64,000 nt of DNA from Bacteroides oleiciplenus YIT 12058 (GCF_000315485.1 NZ_JH992940.1:1872816-1936815); one strand, 5' to 3'. Shown: positions 44,236-52,963, counted from the first letter of the stretch. The notes: generated by a model from the sequence alone, not told the origin. Translations and numbers: made by a program.

Positions 44236-44284
44236 TGTGGTACACTGGAATGAGAATAAAAATGACGTTAATAACGCAGGATAA
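44234..44284 (+). pseudogene. 3' relic of a second DUF1911 gene
   Basis: Seventeen codons read DVVHWNENKNDVNNAG and stop, matching the C-terminus MVHWNGIK of gene 4. It lies between gene 5 and the cassette site at 44272, so gene 5 seems to be inserted ahead of the tail of another PoNi gene. Confidence 0.5.
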
Positions 44285-44312
44285 CGGAAAACCGTTCCCT
44301 GCTGAACCATTA
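44272..44312 (+). repeat. cassette site 4
   Basis: TAAC, outer stem GCAGG (44276-44280)/CCTGC (44298-44302), inner stem ACGG (44284-44287)/CCGT (44292-44295), then TGAACCATTA. Confidence 0.7.
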
Positions 44313-44340
44313 CTAATAATTCAGCTAAAAACAAGAACTT

Positions 44341-45225
44341 ATGACAATAGAAACTCTCTTTAAGAATTTGAAAAAAGCTGTTGCTTATCAAGAACGGGAA
44401 AATAATTCCTTTTATGAGGAATTAGGAATGAGAATAAAAGGCTACTTCTTAAATCAAACATATCATTCTTGTTCTTCAATCGAGTTAACTTATTATGCGG
44501 AAATGACAATGCTAAAAAGTTATTTAGCGTGTATAACAAAACCGAGTAAAGAAAGTTTTACAGGTCTTGCAGACGCATTCTTATATGATTTTATAGCATT
44601 TTCAGTAATTCCTAAAGATAAAGAGGATAAAGCTCGATTGCTTTTCACAAGTTTAGATATGTGCCATCGTATATTAGGTATTCTTACTTGTTTATCACCA
44701 CAAGATGCTAAAATTGCGTTTGAATGTTTCTTAAATGTAATAGAAGATGAAATTGAAATGGGCAATGGGGTTCGTTATAAGAATACCTTATTTCCTGAGG
44801 TATTTATATTATATGACTTACTCACTGATAATAATTCGTCTGCATTATTGAACAAATACATTGGAGATACACCTATGCACTCTGTCTATAAAAACTTTTT
44901 GCAATTAATAGATTCTGACGATGAAGATTCCATTGATCTTGCGATAGATGAAATGGTCGATTATCACCTTATGCAATGCCGGAATGATACTTACCAACGT
45001 GAGTTTTACAGTCGGGCTTGGCGTTTTATACCCGTTGAAATATGGGCTTTCTTACGGTTACGAGTGATTAGAGGAAAAACTATTAGTTTCGTAAAAAACA
45101 GAATGATAAAGAAATCTATACCTTTTCTAATGCAAGAAAAGTACGAATTATCTCAAACGGCACAAAGTCTTAAAAAGGTGATTTATAAGAACTATATTAG
45201 TAACAAGGTCGAGCCAACAGTTTAA
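44341..45225 (+). CDS. cassette gene 6, unknown
   Basis: A 294-aa largely helical soluble protein starting MTIETLFKNLKKAVAYQER. It carries no signal peptide or recognised motif. Its last codons (ISNKVEPTV) run into cassette site 5. Confidence 0.68.
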   Translation: MTIETLFKNLKKAVAYQERENNSFYEELGMRIKGYFLNQTYHSCSSIELTYYAEMTMLKSYLACITKPSKESFTGLADAFLYDFIAFSVIPKDKEDKARLLFTSLDMCHRILGILTCLSPQDAKIAFECFLNVIEDEIEMGNGVRYKNTLFPEVFILYDLLTDNNSSALLNKYIGDTPMHSVYKNFLQLIDSDDEDSIDLAIDEMVDYHLMQCRNDTYQREFYSRAWRFIPVEIWAFLRLRVIRGKTISFVKNRMIKKSIPFLMQEKYELSQTAQSLKKVIYKNYISNKVEPTV

Positions 45226-45248
45226 CGCTGTTTCTCACCAAACCATTA
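45201..45248 (+). repeat. cassette site 5
   Basis: TAACAA, outer stem GGT-c-GAG/CTC-ACC with a bulged C, inner stem AACAG (45216-45220)/CTGTT (45228-45232), then AAACCATTA. Confidence 0.65.
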
Positions 45249-45256
45249 TAAACAAT

Positions 45257-45961
45257 ATGTATCGTATTGCAAACATAGTATTATTTGTTCTTGCCATTTT
45301 CGTGATAATGGGTTGTTCTTGCAGCAAAACTCTGTGTGAACGTAACATACAAGATGAAATACTCAATGTTGATAAACTTCGTAAGCAAAGTAAGAAAGAG
45401 TACCGCTATATAAAAGAAGATGCTGAAAGATTGTTTGTAAATTCGGCAACGGTTTATCCCGATACATTATACTGCCAACAATACACTTCATTGCAAGGTT
45501 ACTTTTATGGAGAAACCGGATTTGACTTATATTGTATGTGATATGCACAATTTAATGCCAATAATAGGAAACACTATCGTAGCGAACGTAAGACGTTAAA
45601 CAAAATATTCTATTGTGTAAACGATATGTTGAGATGTATCGCCGGGGGTGGAACTGGCTTCACACATGAAACATACCGCATACCTGCATACACAGAGTAT
45701 TACATCTATAAATATCAGAATATGGAAGCTAATAAAAAGCCCCAAGATAATGACATAAGCCAAACGATTTCAAACTTATGGCAGATAATAGCTACTTATA
45801 ATAACGAAGATATGCCCTTTGAAATATTAGCTTATAAAATGAAATACATATATGAAAATATGAACTATATAAAGTCATTGCTTACTACTGAAAAATATCA
45901 TTGCTGCCTGCAAGAATATATGTGCAGACTAATAAGCGAAAATGTAAGTGAGCAAGAATAA
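45257..45961 (+). pseudogene. cassette gene 7/8, lipoprotein frame split by one in-frame TGA
   Basis: A lipoprotein start (FVIMGCSCSK, Cys20) reads 94 codons to a TGA at 45539-45541. The same frame then continues without a further stop to 45961 (234 codons in all). The post-stop part contains RIPAYTEYYIYKYQ and then a helical segment. Either this is one gene with a nonsense mutation, or a 94-aa lipoprotein followed by a separate 79-aa gene starting at the ATG at 45722. Confidence 0.55.
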
Positions 45962-45970
45962 TTAAGTTTA

Positions 45971-46015
45971 TAACAACGAAAGATAGCATCTGACGATGCT
46001 CCTTTCTAACCATTA
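45971..46015 (+). repeat. cassette site 6 (type I)
   Basis: TAACAACGAAAGATAGCATC, TGAC loop, GATGCTCCTTTCTAACCATTA: outer GAAAG/CTTTC, inner AGCATC/GATGCT. The best formed of the type I sites. Confidence 0.8.
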
Positions 46016-46042
46016 GCTGTAATAATTAGAAATTATATAGAT

Positions 46043-46693
46043 ATGAAACTAAAAGCGATATTTCATGATGCTTTTCTCTTTTTAGGCATAGCCATTGAAG
46101 GTTTGCTATTATTGCAAACACATATATTCATGGAAAAAGGGAAATTTGGCTATATGCTGGTGACTGGAAGCCTTGCGATAGTTCCGATTGCTATTATTGT
46201 CTGGGTAATGAGAAGAAAGAAGTTACAAGAAAAGAAAATCAAAGAGAAACACAAGGCATTTCTCCGCTCCAAAGGTATTACTTTGAAAGTGGATTTAAAC
46301 AGTTGCGAAATATGTGAAAGCAAACAAAATATCCATTACACCCAAATGGATGTACCTGCTTACTCGTTCAAAACACGTTTATATTCACCTACTTCGTTAG
46401 AGGAACCGGATTTGCCCCACCAATCTTTGCATAGTCAGGAAATTAACGCCTGCGAAGCATTGACAAATCCCGACCGAATGAATGAACCGCTTTCTTATGA
46501 ACGTTGTCATTGTATAGTAAAAGTTACTTTAGACTATAGAGGAAAACAGACGCAGTTTGTCAGCGAACCAATTATTATGGATAGAAGTAGTTTAGGTGTT
46601 TTTCTTGCTTTGCAAAAAAACGGAGTTATCTATATAAATCCAAAGGATGAAGAGGATTACTTCTTCGATCTTGATTTTTTAAAACAGGAATGA
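46043..46693 (+). CDS. cassette gene 9, membrane protein
   Basis: The 216-aa protein has two N-terminal transmembrane helices (AFLFLGIAIEGLLLL and MLVTGSLAIVPIAIIVWVM) and a soluble C-terminal domain. Immunity proteins against membrane- or envelope-acting toxins often have this shape; that role is inferred from context. Confidence 0.65.
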   Translation: MKLKAIFHDAFLFLGIAIEGLLLLQTHIFMEKGKFGYMLVTGSLAIVPIAIIVWVMRRKKLQEKKIKEKHKAFLRSKGITLKVDLNSCEICESKQNIHYTQMDVPAYSFKTRLYSPTSLEEPDLPHQSLHSQEINACEALTNPDRMNEPLSYERCHCIVKVTLDYRGKQTQFVSEPIIMDRSSLGVFLALQKNGVIYINPKDEEDYFFDLDFLKQE

Positions 46694-46699
46694 TACAAA

Positions 46700-46729
46700 A
46701 TACTTGCAACGTTTCTTTCCAACCCATTA
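46700..46729 (+). repeat. cassette site 7 (partial)
   Basis: Only the right part is clear (GTTTCTTTCCAACCCATTA). The left part is short and the hairpin is poor. Confidence 0.35.
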
Positions 46730-46748
46730 CTGATAATAGCAGATAAAA

Positions 46749-47579
46749 ATGAAGAAGATTAAATACATATTTTGTATCGTCTTGTGTTTTGGAGCAGTGG
46801 AAGTTACAATAGCACAAAGTGACAATAACTTGCCTTCTTTGGAAAAACAGCTTTGCTTTATTCAAGATACTTTATATACGCTACGGCAGAATTATCCATA
46901 TACGAATGATGATTATTGCGATTCTTTACAAAATAGATTCTCTATCCTGCTGGAAGAACTTTGTACAGCCGATAAAGGAATGAAATACGACTTTAGAGAA
47001 TTGAGAAAAAAAGAACGGCAATTTATTATGGCTGTATCAACAGACGGGGATATGAGGGTATTTTCCCGGAATACTTATTTCGGTGGTTCGATGCCATTGT
47101 TTGCCTCTTATATTCAATATAAGGATAAAGAACACACGTATTTCTTCAATATAAATAATGATAATGATATGGGGGTATGCTATGATACTATTTATTCCAT
47201 TCAAGCATCGGATAAAAGATATTACCTGCTTTCGGGAACAAGTCAAATAGCGACTGCATATCCTTTAGCAGTAATGAAAGCCGTTAGTTTTGCAAATAGA
47301 GAGTTGAAGAAAGAAACAATATTCGTTTCAGGTAATCAGCAAAAGGATTATTTATCTATCTCTTATCGTTTTGCAGAGGATAATATAGACGCACGATTAT
47401 TCATTGGCAACAATTTTACGTTTCCCCGTATCGTATATCTTGGAAAACAAAAGGAAATATTAAAGCCTGTTGTTGTAAAAAATAAAGATGATACCGAATA
47501 TGTTGGTAGAGAAATTGAAGTTTATAAACTTGAAAGAAATAAGTATGAAATAAAATTCATCAGTAACAATGAAAGATAA
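46749..47579 (+). CDS. cassette gene 10, secreted protein
   Basis: The 276-aa protein has a cleavable signal peptide (IKYIFCIVLCFGAVEVTIAQ) and no lipobox cysteine, so it is predicted periplasmic. No family is recognised. The last codons (SNNER) lie in cassette site 8. Confidence 0.68.
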   Translation: MKKIKYIFCIVLCFGAVEVTIAQSDNNLPSLEKQLCFIQDTLYTLRQNYPYTNDDYCDSLQNRFSILLEELCTADKGMKYDFRELRKKERQFIMAVSTDGDMRVFSRNTYFGGSMPLFASYIQYKDKEHTYFFNINNDNDMGVCYDTIYSIQASDKRYYLLSGTSQIATAYPLAVMKAVSFANRELKKETIFVSGNQQKDYLSISYRFAEDNIDARLFIGNNFTFPRIVYLGKQKEILKPVVVKNKDDTEYVGREIEVYKLERNKYEIKFISNNER

Positions 47580-47608
47580 CATCTGACGATGTTTCTTTCT
47601 AACCATTA
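47564..47608 (+). repeat. cassette site 8 (type I)
   Basis: TAACAATGAAAGATAACATC, TGAC, GATGTTTCTTTCTAACCATTA. Same stems as sites 2 and 6. Confidence 0.78.
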
Positions 47609-47640
47609 ACAACAATCATAAAATAAGAAATTATATCATT

Positions 47641-48162
47641 ATGAATTTTAGCTTATTAGTTAGTAAAACAAATCACTTCCTGCGTCATGACAAACAAGAC
47701 ACTACAATTAGTGAAGCATTGCAAACGATATATCCATATACAAAAGAAGCATCTGTATATATGTATTGGAATGGTTATATATTGGAGCTCTATTTTTGTG
47801 CTGAAATATCAGATATAATCCAAGATATTTTCTTTTTAATCAATTCTTTAGAGAATGTGGAACAATTTGACGTAAATTGGGGAAGCAACATCTTTTTTGG
47901 AACTTGGGAATGTTTTTGTGACAATAACGAAGTCAAAATTAAGTCCAAATTACAAGCACTAAGGGGTGGAGCTGAAATTCTAAAACAATTGAGTTATGTT
48001 TCTGATGAAGTGACAATTCAAATAGACACTTTCATAAATGAATGGCTAAAGCTCTTGAAGCAAATAGATAAGGATTTAGAAAGAAACGGATATAACGAAA
48101 ATAATTTGATTGATTTTAGCCTATTGAAAGATATAATTATTCAAAATTCAAAATATCAGTGA
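47641..48162 (+). CDS. cassette gene 11, unknown
   Basis: A 173-aa soluble protein starting MNFSLLVSKTNHFLRHDKQD, acidic with several aromatic strands. No family is recognised; immunity role from context only. Confidence 0.65.
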   Translation: MNFSLLVSKTNHFLRHDKQDTTISEALQTIYPYTKEASVYMYWNGYILELYFCAEISDIIQDIFFLINSLENVEQFDVNWGSNIFFGTWECFCDNNEVKIKSKLQALRGGAEILKQLSYVSDEVTIQIDTFINEWLKLLKQIDKDLERNGYNENNLIDFSLLKDIIIQNSKYQ

Positions 48163-48179
48163 GTAAAATAGAATGTTGC

Positions 48180-48225
48180 TAACAAGCCAAGATAGCCGCT
48201 AATGCAGCTTCTTGTCTAACCATTA
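48180..48225 (+). repeat. cassette site 9 (type II)
   Basis: TAACAAGCCAAGATAGC, loop, GCAGCTTCTTGTCTAACCATTA (outer ACAAG/CTTGT). Close to site 1. Confidence 0.72.
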
Positions 48226-48248
48226 GTAAGTATTAAAGGATAAACATT

Positions 48249-48833
48249 ATGTACGAGAAATTTTTAAGTCAGAATATGGAATGTGAGAGGCAGGTAGCGG
48301 ATGATGCTTTTCTTGCAAAGTATGCCAACACAGCCCCTAAAGAGTTGATTACCCTATGGCAAGAAGTTGGTTTCGGAACATTTTATAATGGTCTGTTTCG
48401 GTTGCTGCCACCCGAAGAATTTATCTTTTGGAATGACGCTTATATTGGAGAATCGGGACAAATCAAGCCGCAAATACCATTTATGATAACGGCTTTCGGT
48501 GATATATTCGTATGGGTTTATGACACATGTCTCAATGAGAGTTATGTAGCCTATATAAATATCAGAAAAGGAACATGGAAGATAGGAGCGAGCAATATCA
48601 AAATATTGATTAATGTTCGTATTTTATCGAACACTTGTATTAAAATGTTTGACTTGGAAATGTTTCCTGCTTTAGTCAGCAAATTAGGACGGCTTGCAGA
48701 AGATGAATGTTACGGTTATGTTCCTGCATTGGCATTAGGTGGAGATAATGACATAGATAAAGTAGAACGTGTCAAATATGTGCCGTATATTGATTTAATA
48801 TGTCAGTCATTGGGGGATTTTGAATTTGCATGA
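48249..48833 (+). CDS. cassette gene 12, GAD-like/DUF1851 immunity protein
   Basis: The 194-aa protein has an N-terminal GAD-like part (APKELITLWQEVGFGTFYNG) and a C-terminal DUF1851-like part (DECYGYVPALALGG). DUF1851 includes T6SS immunity proteins of the Tdi1 type. It is a paralogue of gene 13. Confidence 0.8.
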   Translation: MYEKFLSQNMECERQVADDAFLAKYANTAPKELITLWQEVGFGTFYNGLFRLLPPEEFIFWNDAYIGESGQIKPQIPFMITAFGDIFVWVYDTCLNESYVAYINIRKGTWKIGASNIKILINVRILSNTCIKMFDLEMFPALVSKLGRLAEDECYGYVPALALGGDNDIDKVERVKYVPYIDLICQSLGDFEFA

Positions 48834-48845
48834 TAACAAAATTAC

Positions 48846-48892
48846 TAACAGAGTGTGAAAACAGCCAAATGCTGTTTTTCACTTAGACATTA
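48846..48892 (+). repeat. cassette site 10
   Basis: TAACAGAGTGTGAAAACAGC, CAAAT, GCTGTTTTTCACTTAGACATTA; stem GAAAACAGC (48857-48865)/GCTGTTTTTC (48871-48880). Confidence 0.68.
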
Positions 48893-48915
48893 GTAACTAT
48901 TAAAGCATAAACATT

Positions 48916-49512
48916 ATGTACGAGAGATTTTTAAATCAGAACATAGACTGCAAAAGGCAGGTAGCGGATGATGCTTTTATTGCAAAGTATGTCGATATAG
49001 CTCCTAAAGAGTTGATTACTTTGTGGCAAGAAGTCGGATTGGGTATCTTTTGTAATGGTCTGTTCCGGATAATGAATCCGGCAGATTATCAAGAGTTCGT
49101 GAACCAATATTACCAACGGGAGTATAATGAAGCAGCAATCCCTTTCATGGTAACGGCTTTCGGGGATTTGTTCGTATATATCAAAAGTAGCCAAAAGCAA
49201 CTTGGCAATCACATCGTTTTTTTGAATATACGGTATGGAACATTCCAAATATTCACGGATAACTTTAATCTGCTGTTCAACATTCTTTTATTCAAGAATG
49301 ATTCTTTGGAGTTCAGATATAAGTTAGGGCTATATCCTCGAATAAAAGAAAAACTGGGTGCGCTGCAAGGCGATGAATGTTTTGGTTATGTTCCCGTCCT
49401 GTCAGCAGGTGGGGAAGAAACAGACGAACACATACAAGTAGTTAAAATCTTTCCATACATTGACATGGCGGCTCAATTCATCGGTGAATTTGAACGTTTT
49501 GAAGCAAGGTGA
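48916..49512 (+). CDS. cassette gene 13, GAD-like/DUF1851 immunity protein
   Basis: The 198-aa protein is clearly paralogous to gene 12: both start MYE(K/R)FL(S/N)QN, share QVADDAF(L/I)AKY and APKELITLWQEVG, and share DECxGYVP. The middle segments diverge, as expected for immunity to different toxins. Confidence 0.8.
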   Translation: MYERFLNQNIDCKRQVADDAFIAKYVDIAPKELITLWQEVGLGIFCNGLFRIMNPADYQEFVNQYYQREYNEAAIPFMVTAFGDLFVYIKSSQKQLGNHIVFLNIRYGTFQIFTDNFNLLFNILLFKNDSLEFRYKLGLYPRIKEKLGALQGDECFGYVPVLSAGGEETDEHIQVVKIFPYIDMAAQFIGEFERFEAR

Positions 49513-49547
49513 TTTTATAATTATAAACAATTAGATTTGAAAATAGA

Positions 49548-50108
49548 ATGATAGTCATTATATTGCTTCTTATGCTAATTATAGCATTATTGGATTGCCT
49601 TATCCGAAAGGATTTAAGACATTCCATGATATTTGCATTTCCGATTATCATTCTTATAGGAATATATGTATGGCTATTCACATTACTACCAGTACAATGG
49701 GGATTAAAAAAAATGCCCTTTATAGAGCTGGTACAAATTAAAGAAGTGCCTGAAAATACTTGTCAAGACAGTACGATTTATAGTGGCATAATAGAATTTA
49801 TATCTGATAAGACACTAAATGATTATAACCTAATTGTTATGAAAGGTAGTTCTATTAAGAATTTAAGTTATAATGACTTTATTAATAACGATAGTTTGAG
49901 TGTGTTTACCTCTTATGAAGCAGAGTTTGTAAGAAAAGTCAATGATAAATTCTTGTATAAAACATTGTTTATTACAAGGCAATCTAATGGCAGAAATATC
50001 AATGAGAATATATATTGTAAGGTGTTTCTGATACGAATGTTTGCTCCTACTTATGAAACAAACGAGATAGTAATACCATACAACAAACTATTTCAAATTA
50101 AAGAATAG
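49548..50108 (+). CDS. cassette gene 14, membrane protein
   Basis: The 186-aa protein has two N-terminal helices (IVIILLLMLIIALLDC and MIFAFPIIILIGIYVWLF) and a periplasmic-looking domain. No cassette site separates it from gene 13, so the two may share a cassette. Confidence 0.62.
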   Translation: MIVIILLLMLIIALLDCLIRKDLRHSMIFAFPIIILIGIYVWLFTLLPVQWGLKKMPFIELVQIKEVPENTCQDSTIYSGIIEFISDKTLNDYNLIVMKGSSIKNLSYNDFINNDSLSVFTSYEAEFVRKVNDKFLYKTLFITRQSNGRNINENIYCKVFLIRMFAPTYETNEIVIPYNKLFQIKE

Positions 50109-50114
50109 CATTTA

Positions 50115-50156
50115 TAACGAAAGATAGCATCTAACGATGCTCCTTTCTAACCATTA
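50115..50156 (+). repeat. cassette site 11 (type I)
   Basis: TAACGAAAGATAGCATC, TAAC, GATGCTCCTTTCTAACCATTA. Same stems as site 6. Confidence 0.78.
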
Positions 50157-50165
50157 TATAAAAAC

Positions 50166-50522
50166 ATGAAAACAACAATGTCATATAAAAGAATTGAAAA
50201 CGCTCTGTTTGCTATTATTTCTCTACTGGTGGGATGGCGTATCACTTCTTACTATACATCTGCCTTGCCCGACTTCGACATAGCGGCTAACGATATATTC
50301 ATAACGATAAAATGCAAAGTGCTGACATTTGTATTATGGGGGATTATGCTATTCCTTTTCCACTTCATCGGAAAACAAGTGAATGATATATGGAAAAGAC
50401 GGTTGTTCAAGATAACTGCCGTGTTGGTATATTGGTTAATCGTGTGGGGTATCTGCTACTACCAATGCGCCATAAAAGCGGTGCAGGACTGGAATGATAT
50501 GATGAACGGGAATGTCGGATAG
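50166..50522 (+). CDS. cassette gene 15, small membrane protein
   Basis: The 118-aa protein has about three transmembrane helices (e.g. VLTFVLWGIMLFLFHFIG and AVLVYWLIVWGICYY). Function unknown. The stop codon TAG lies in the stem of cassette site 12. Confidence 0.62.
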   Translation: MKTTMSYKRIENALFAIISLLVGWRITSYYTSALPDFDIAANDIFITIKCKVLTFVLWGIMLFLFHFIGKQVNDIWKRRLFKITAVLVYWLIVWGICYYQCAIKAVQDWNDMMNGNVG

Positions 50523-50542
50523 CCTGCATTTGCAGTTATCCG
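50516..50542 (+). repeat. cassette site 12 (atypical)
   Basis: Outer stem CGGATA (50516-50521)/TATCCG (50537-50542), inner stem CTGC (50524-50527)/GCAG (50532-50535), ATTT loop. It has the two-tier shape but lacks the AACCATTA tail. Confidence 0.55.
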
Positions 50543-50626
50543 AATACCGTTACTGGCTTATGTACATAATAAACGGATAGATTCGTATTTTGATAATTTT
50601 ACTCAAAAGTTTAGAATTGATTAAAT

Positions 50627-51130
50627 ATGAAGTGGACTTTAAAAAAATATATCTTTTTAATTTTAGGGATAGCAATTTTGGCAATAATATATTTTTTCCC
50701 TTATCCTGCTTTTTTTATGGGGACTTCATTGCCTAAACAGCCTGATTTATCTACACAAGAGAAACTGTATTTTAGTCAGCTAAAAGAGAAGAGTCAATGG
50801 GAAGAGATAAATCGTATGTATTCAAATGAAGATAGTATTGGAAATATCATACTCAATTATCCATTAAATTTATCAGAGAAATATTCCTATTATATGGAAT
50901 TATCAACATCCAACAAAGCATTTTTTGAAGCCCAATCTGAAAAAGAAGCAAGATATTATGCGTCGCATATTAGAAATAGCATATGTAAAGATACTCTGAA
51001 CTTAAAAGCGATTTATATTGCTTTTATATATAACAATGAAAATGAAAAATTGGGAAGTAATACAGGATATAAATATTATGAATTTCCAATAAGTAAAAAC
51101 AATAACTTATTGATTCAAAAGCGAAAATGA
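50627..51130 (+). CDS. array gene 16, membrane-anchored protein
   Basis: The 167-aa protein has one N-terminal membrane helix (YIFLILGIAILAIIYFFPYP) and a soluble domain. Its stop overlaps the start of the following AraC-like gene by 4 bases (ATGA), even though that gene is of ICE-backbone composition. Confidence 0.6.
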   Translation: MKWTLKKYIFLILGIAILAIIYFFPYPAFFMGTSLPKQPDLSTQEKLYFSQLKEKSQWEEINRMYSNEDSIGNIILNYPLNLSEKYSYYMELSTSNKAFFEAQSEKEARYYASHIRNSICKDTLNLKAIYIAFIYNNENEKLGSNTGYKYYEFPISKNNNLLIQKRK

Positions 51131-51975
51131 AAACAATTACCGGATTTTTACTATCCAAAGCGGCGGAGCGTCCGGAGATATTGCCCCTTGTGCAAGAATT
51201 GGCGGACAAGATACAATGGCTGGTGAATAACAGCCGTTCGCTGAAAGAGTTGGAAACCTTAGAACAGTTTGCCGGAAACAGTGAACTGCTGCGCTTTGTC
51301 ACCGACAGCCTGAAAGAAAGCGGAGAACTGCCGACATTGGGACAAAAGGATTATAAAACCTATATTTTCCTCTTGGCATATTGCCCCGAAGATTTCGCTT
51401 TCTTCTATCTTAAAGAAAACCTTGTAGTACCTTATATCGAACAAAACAAGCTGGATGAACTGTTGTTCTTTACCGATATGCTCCGGCAGGTTTTCAACAA
51501 TCACAGATACTTGTCGGGTGTCTATAACTGGGTGTGCGACTACTTCTTTCAGGCACGGCGGGAAGTCTATCATGGGAAAGGCAGCCACATCACCGATGCA
51601 CAGTTTCGGCGTGCCGAACGAAACCTGAAATACCTGCGGCAGCGGTCATTCCGGGAAATGGTGCAGATAAAAGGCTATAAAGTATATTCGCCGACTGCCC
51701 TTGCCGAATGTTGCGGTATGGAATATCGTTCGTTCCGCCGCAGGTTCAGGGCGGAATTTGGAAGAACGTTGTGCCAGTGGATACGTGAACAGCGGGTAAA
51801 GGAGATAACCTACCTGCTGGAATATACTAACAAGAGGTTACTGGAGATTGCGGACGAAACCGGATTTTCTTCTCCCGCCAACTTAAACGACTTCTGCGTG
51901 AAGTATATGCTCGGAACTCCCGGCGCATTGCGTAAAAACCTGCAAAAACAACGGAATGTTCACCATGAAGAATAG
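51127..51975 (+). CDS. AraC-like HTH regulator of the ICE
   Basis: The 282-aa protein has a C-terminal AraC HTH (LLEIADETGFSSPANLNDFCV) and an earlier helix pair (YSPTALAECCGMEYRSFRRRF). It is GC-richer than the cassette array. It lies directly upstream of rteC and may help control excision. Confidence 0.82.
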   Translation: MKTITGFLLSKAAERPEILPLVQELADKIQWLVNNSRSLKELETLEQFAGNSELLRFVTDSLKESGELPTLGQKDYKTYIFLLAYCPEDFAFFYLKENLVVPYIEQNKLDELLFFTDMLRQVFNNHRYLSGVYNWVCDYFFQARREVYHGKGSHITDAQFRRAERNLKYLRQRSFREMVQIKGYKVYSPTALAECCGMEYRSFRRRFRAEFGRTLCQWIREQRVKEITYLLEYTNKRLLEIADETGFSSPANLNDFCVKYMLGTPGALRKNLQKQRNVHHEE

Positions 51976-52015
51976 AAGTTGCAGCATCAAGTAAAAGGCT
52001 GCGAGATATACCCTG

Positions 52016-52023
52016 TAACTTTG
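52016..52023 (+). promoter_or_regulatory. promoter box of rteC
   Basis: TAACTTTG matches TAnnTTTG; a clear -33 box is not seen, consistent with activator dependence. The ATG is at 52051. Confidence 0.5.
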
Positions 52024-52050
52024 CGCCCGATTAACAAAAAGGCATAATTT

Positions 52051-52875
52051 ATGATCGAAACGTACTTCAGTACATTATTACAGGAGATTGACCGTTATAC
52101 GGGGACGGTCAATCTGGAAGGGGAAAACATTATTCCGGGCTGCCGTGAAATGATGAATTACCTGAAAGGCAAAATGATTGAACTGAAAAACTTTGCGTTG
52201 TCCCGTGAGTTTAAGGACGACGCAGAGGAAATCCGATTTTTTAAGTACCAAAAACCGCTGATACTCGGACGGTTGCTGTACTTCTACAAGCTATACCAGA
52301 TTGAAAGTAACCGACCGCCAAACTATGAACTTGCCGTAGGTTATTACCAAGGTGAGATTGAGAAACTGAAAACGGTCTTTGAACGCAGCCTTTCCTTTTT
52401 CCAGTATTACCGTAGCGGGGCTACGTACCGGGACAGTTTCTACTTCAAACGGGGACAAACAGAGATAAGCCCGGAAACGGACACTTTTCTGTTCGAGCCG
52501 GAAGCGGAGTTCTCCACAGGGTATGACCGACTGGTCGCCCGGCTGATTGCGGTGGAACTGCTGTTAGCCTTCCTGACAAGGCGGATGCGTGAGCCTGCGG
52601 ACGGCGAGCCGCTATCGGGAAAGAAACTGTACTGGACGGACAAGAAAGCGGCGGCGGTGGAACTGATATACGGCATCCATGCGGTGGGAAGCGTGGATAA
52701 CGGGAAAGCGGACATTATCGACATCGTGACGGCATTTGAACGGACGTTCCATATTGATCTGGGCGACGTGTACCACACGTTTATCGCCATGCGTAACCGG
52801 AAGAACAGCCGGACGGTGTATCTTGACCAAATAATCGAACAACTGCTGAAACGGATGGACGAAACGGATAGCTAA
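52051..52875 (+). CDS. rteC: RteC family regulator
   Basis: The 274-aa protein matches RteC, the activator of the CTnDOT excision operon (IPGCREMMNYLKGKMIELKN, FFQYYRSGATYRDSFYF). In CTnDOT it is induced through RteAB and turns on xis2c/xis2d. The adjacent Xis-like gene fits that role. Confidence 0.9.
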   Translation: MIETYFSTLLQEIDRYTGTVNLEGENIIPGCREMMNYLKGKMIELKNFALSREFKDDAEEIRFFKYQKPLILGRLLYFYKLYQIESNRPPNYELAVGYYQGEIEKLKTVFERSLSFFQYYRSGATYRDSFYFKRGQTEISPETDTFLFEPEAEFSTGYDRLVARLIAVELLLAFLTRRMREPADGEPLSGKKLYWTDKKAAAVELIYGIHAVGSVDNGKADIIDIVTAFERTFHIDLGDVYHTFIAMRNRKNSRTVYLDQIIEQLLKRMDETDS

Positions 52876-52963
52876 CTTATTAGAAACCAATGATAGGATT
52901 ACCAAGTTCGTAGCAAGCTGCTAAAAGCGACTTTATCGAACCCTAACCAGTGACAAGCGGCTT

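Noticed and set aside
41256..50542. Cassette sites as a CRISPR or plain REP family
   Set aside because: Repeat units are separated by whole genes and vary in stem sequence with compensating changes, so neither model fits.
52015..52024. GTAACTTTGC as an ICE attachment core
   Set aside because: It is positioned as the rteC promoter; the GTANNTTTGC pattern overlaps the general promoter consensus.
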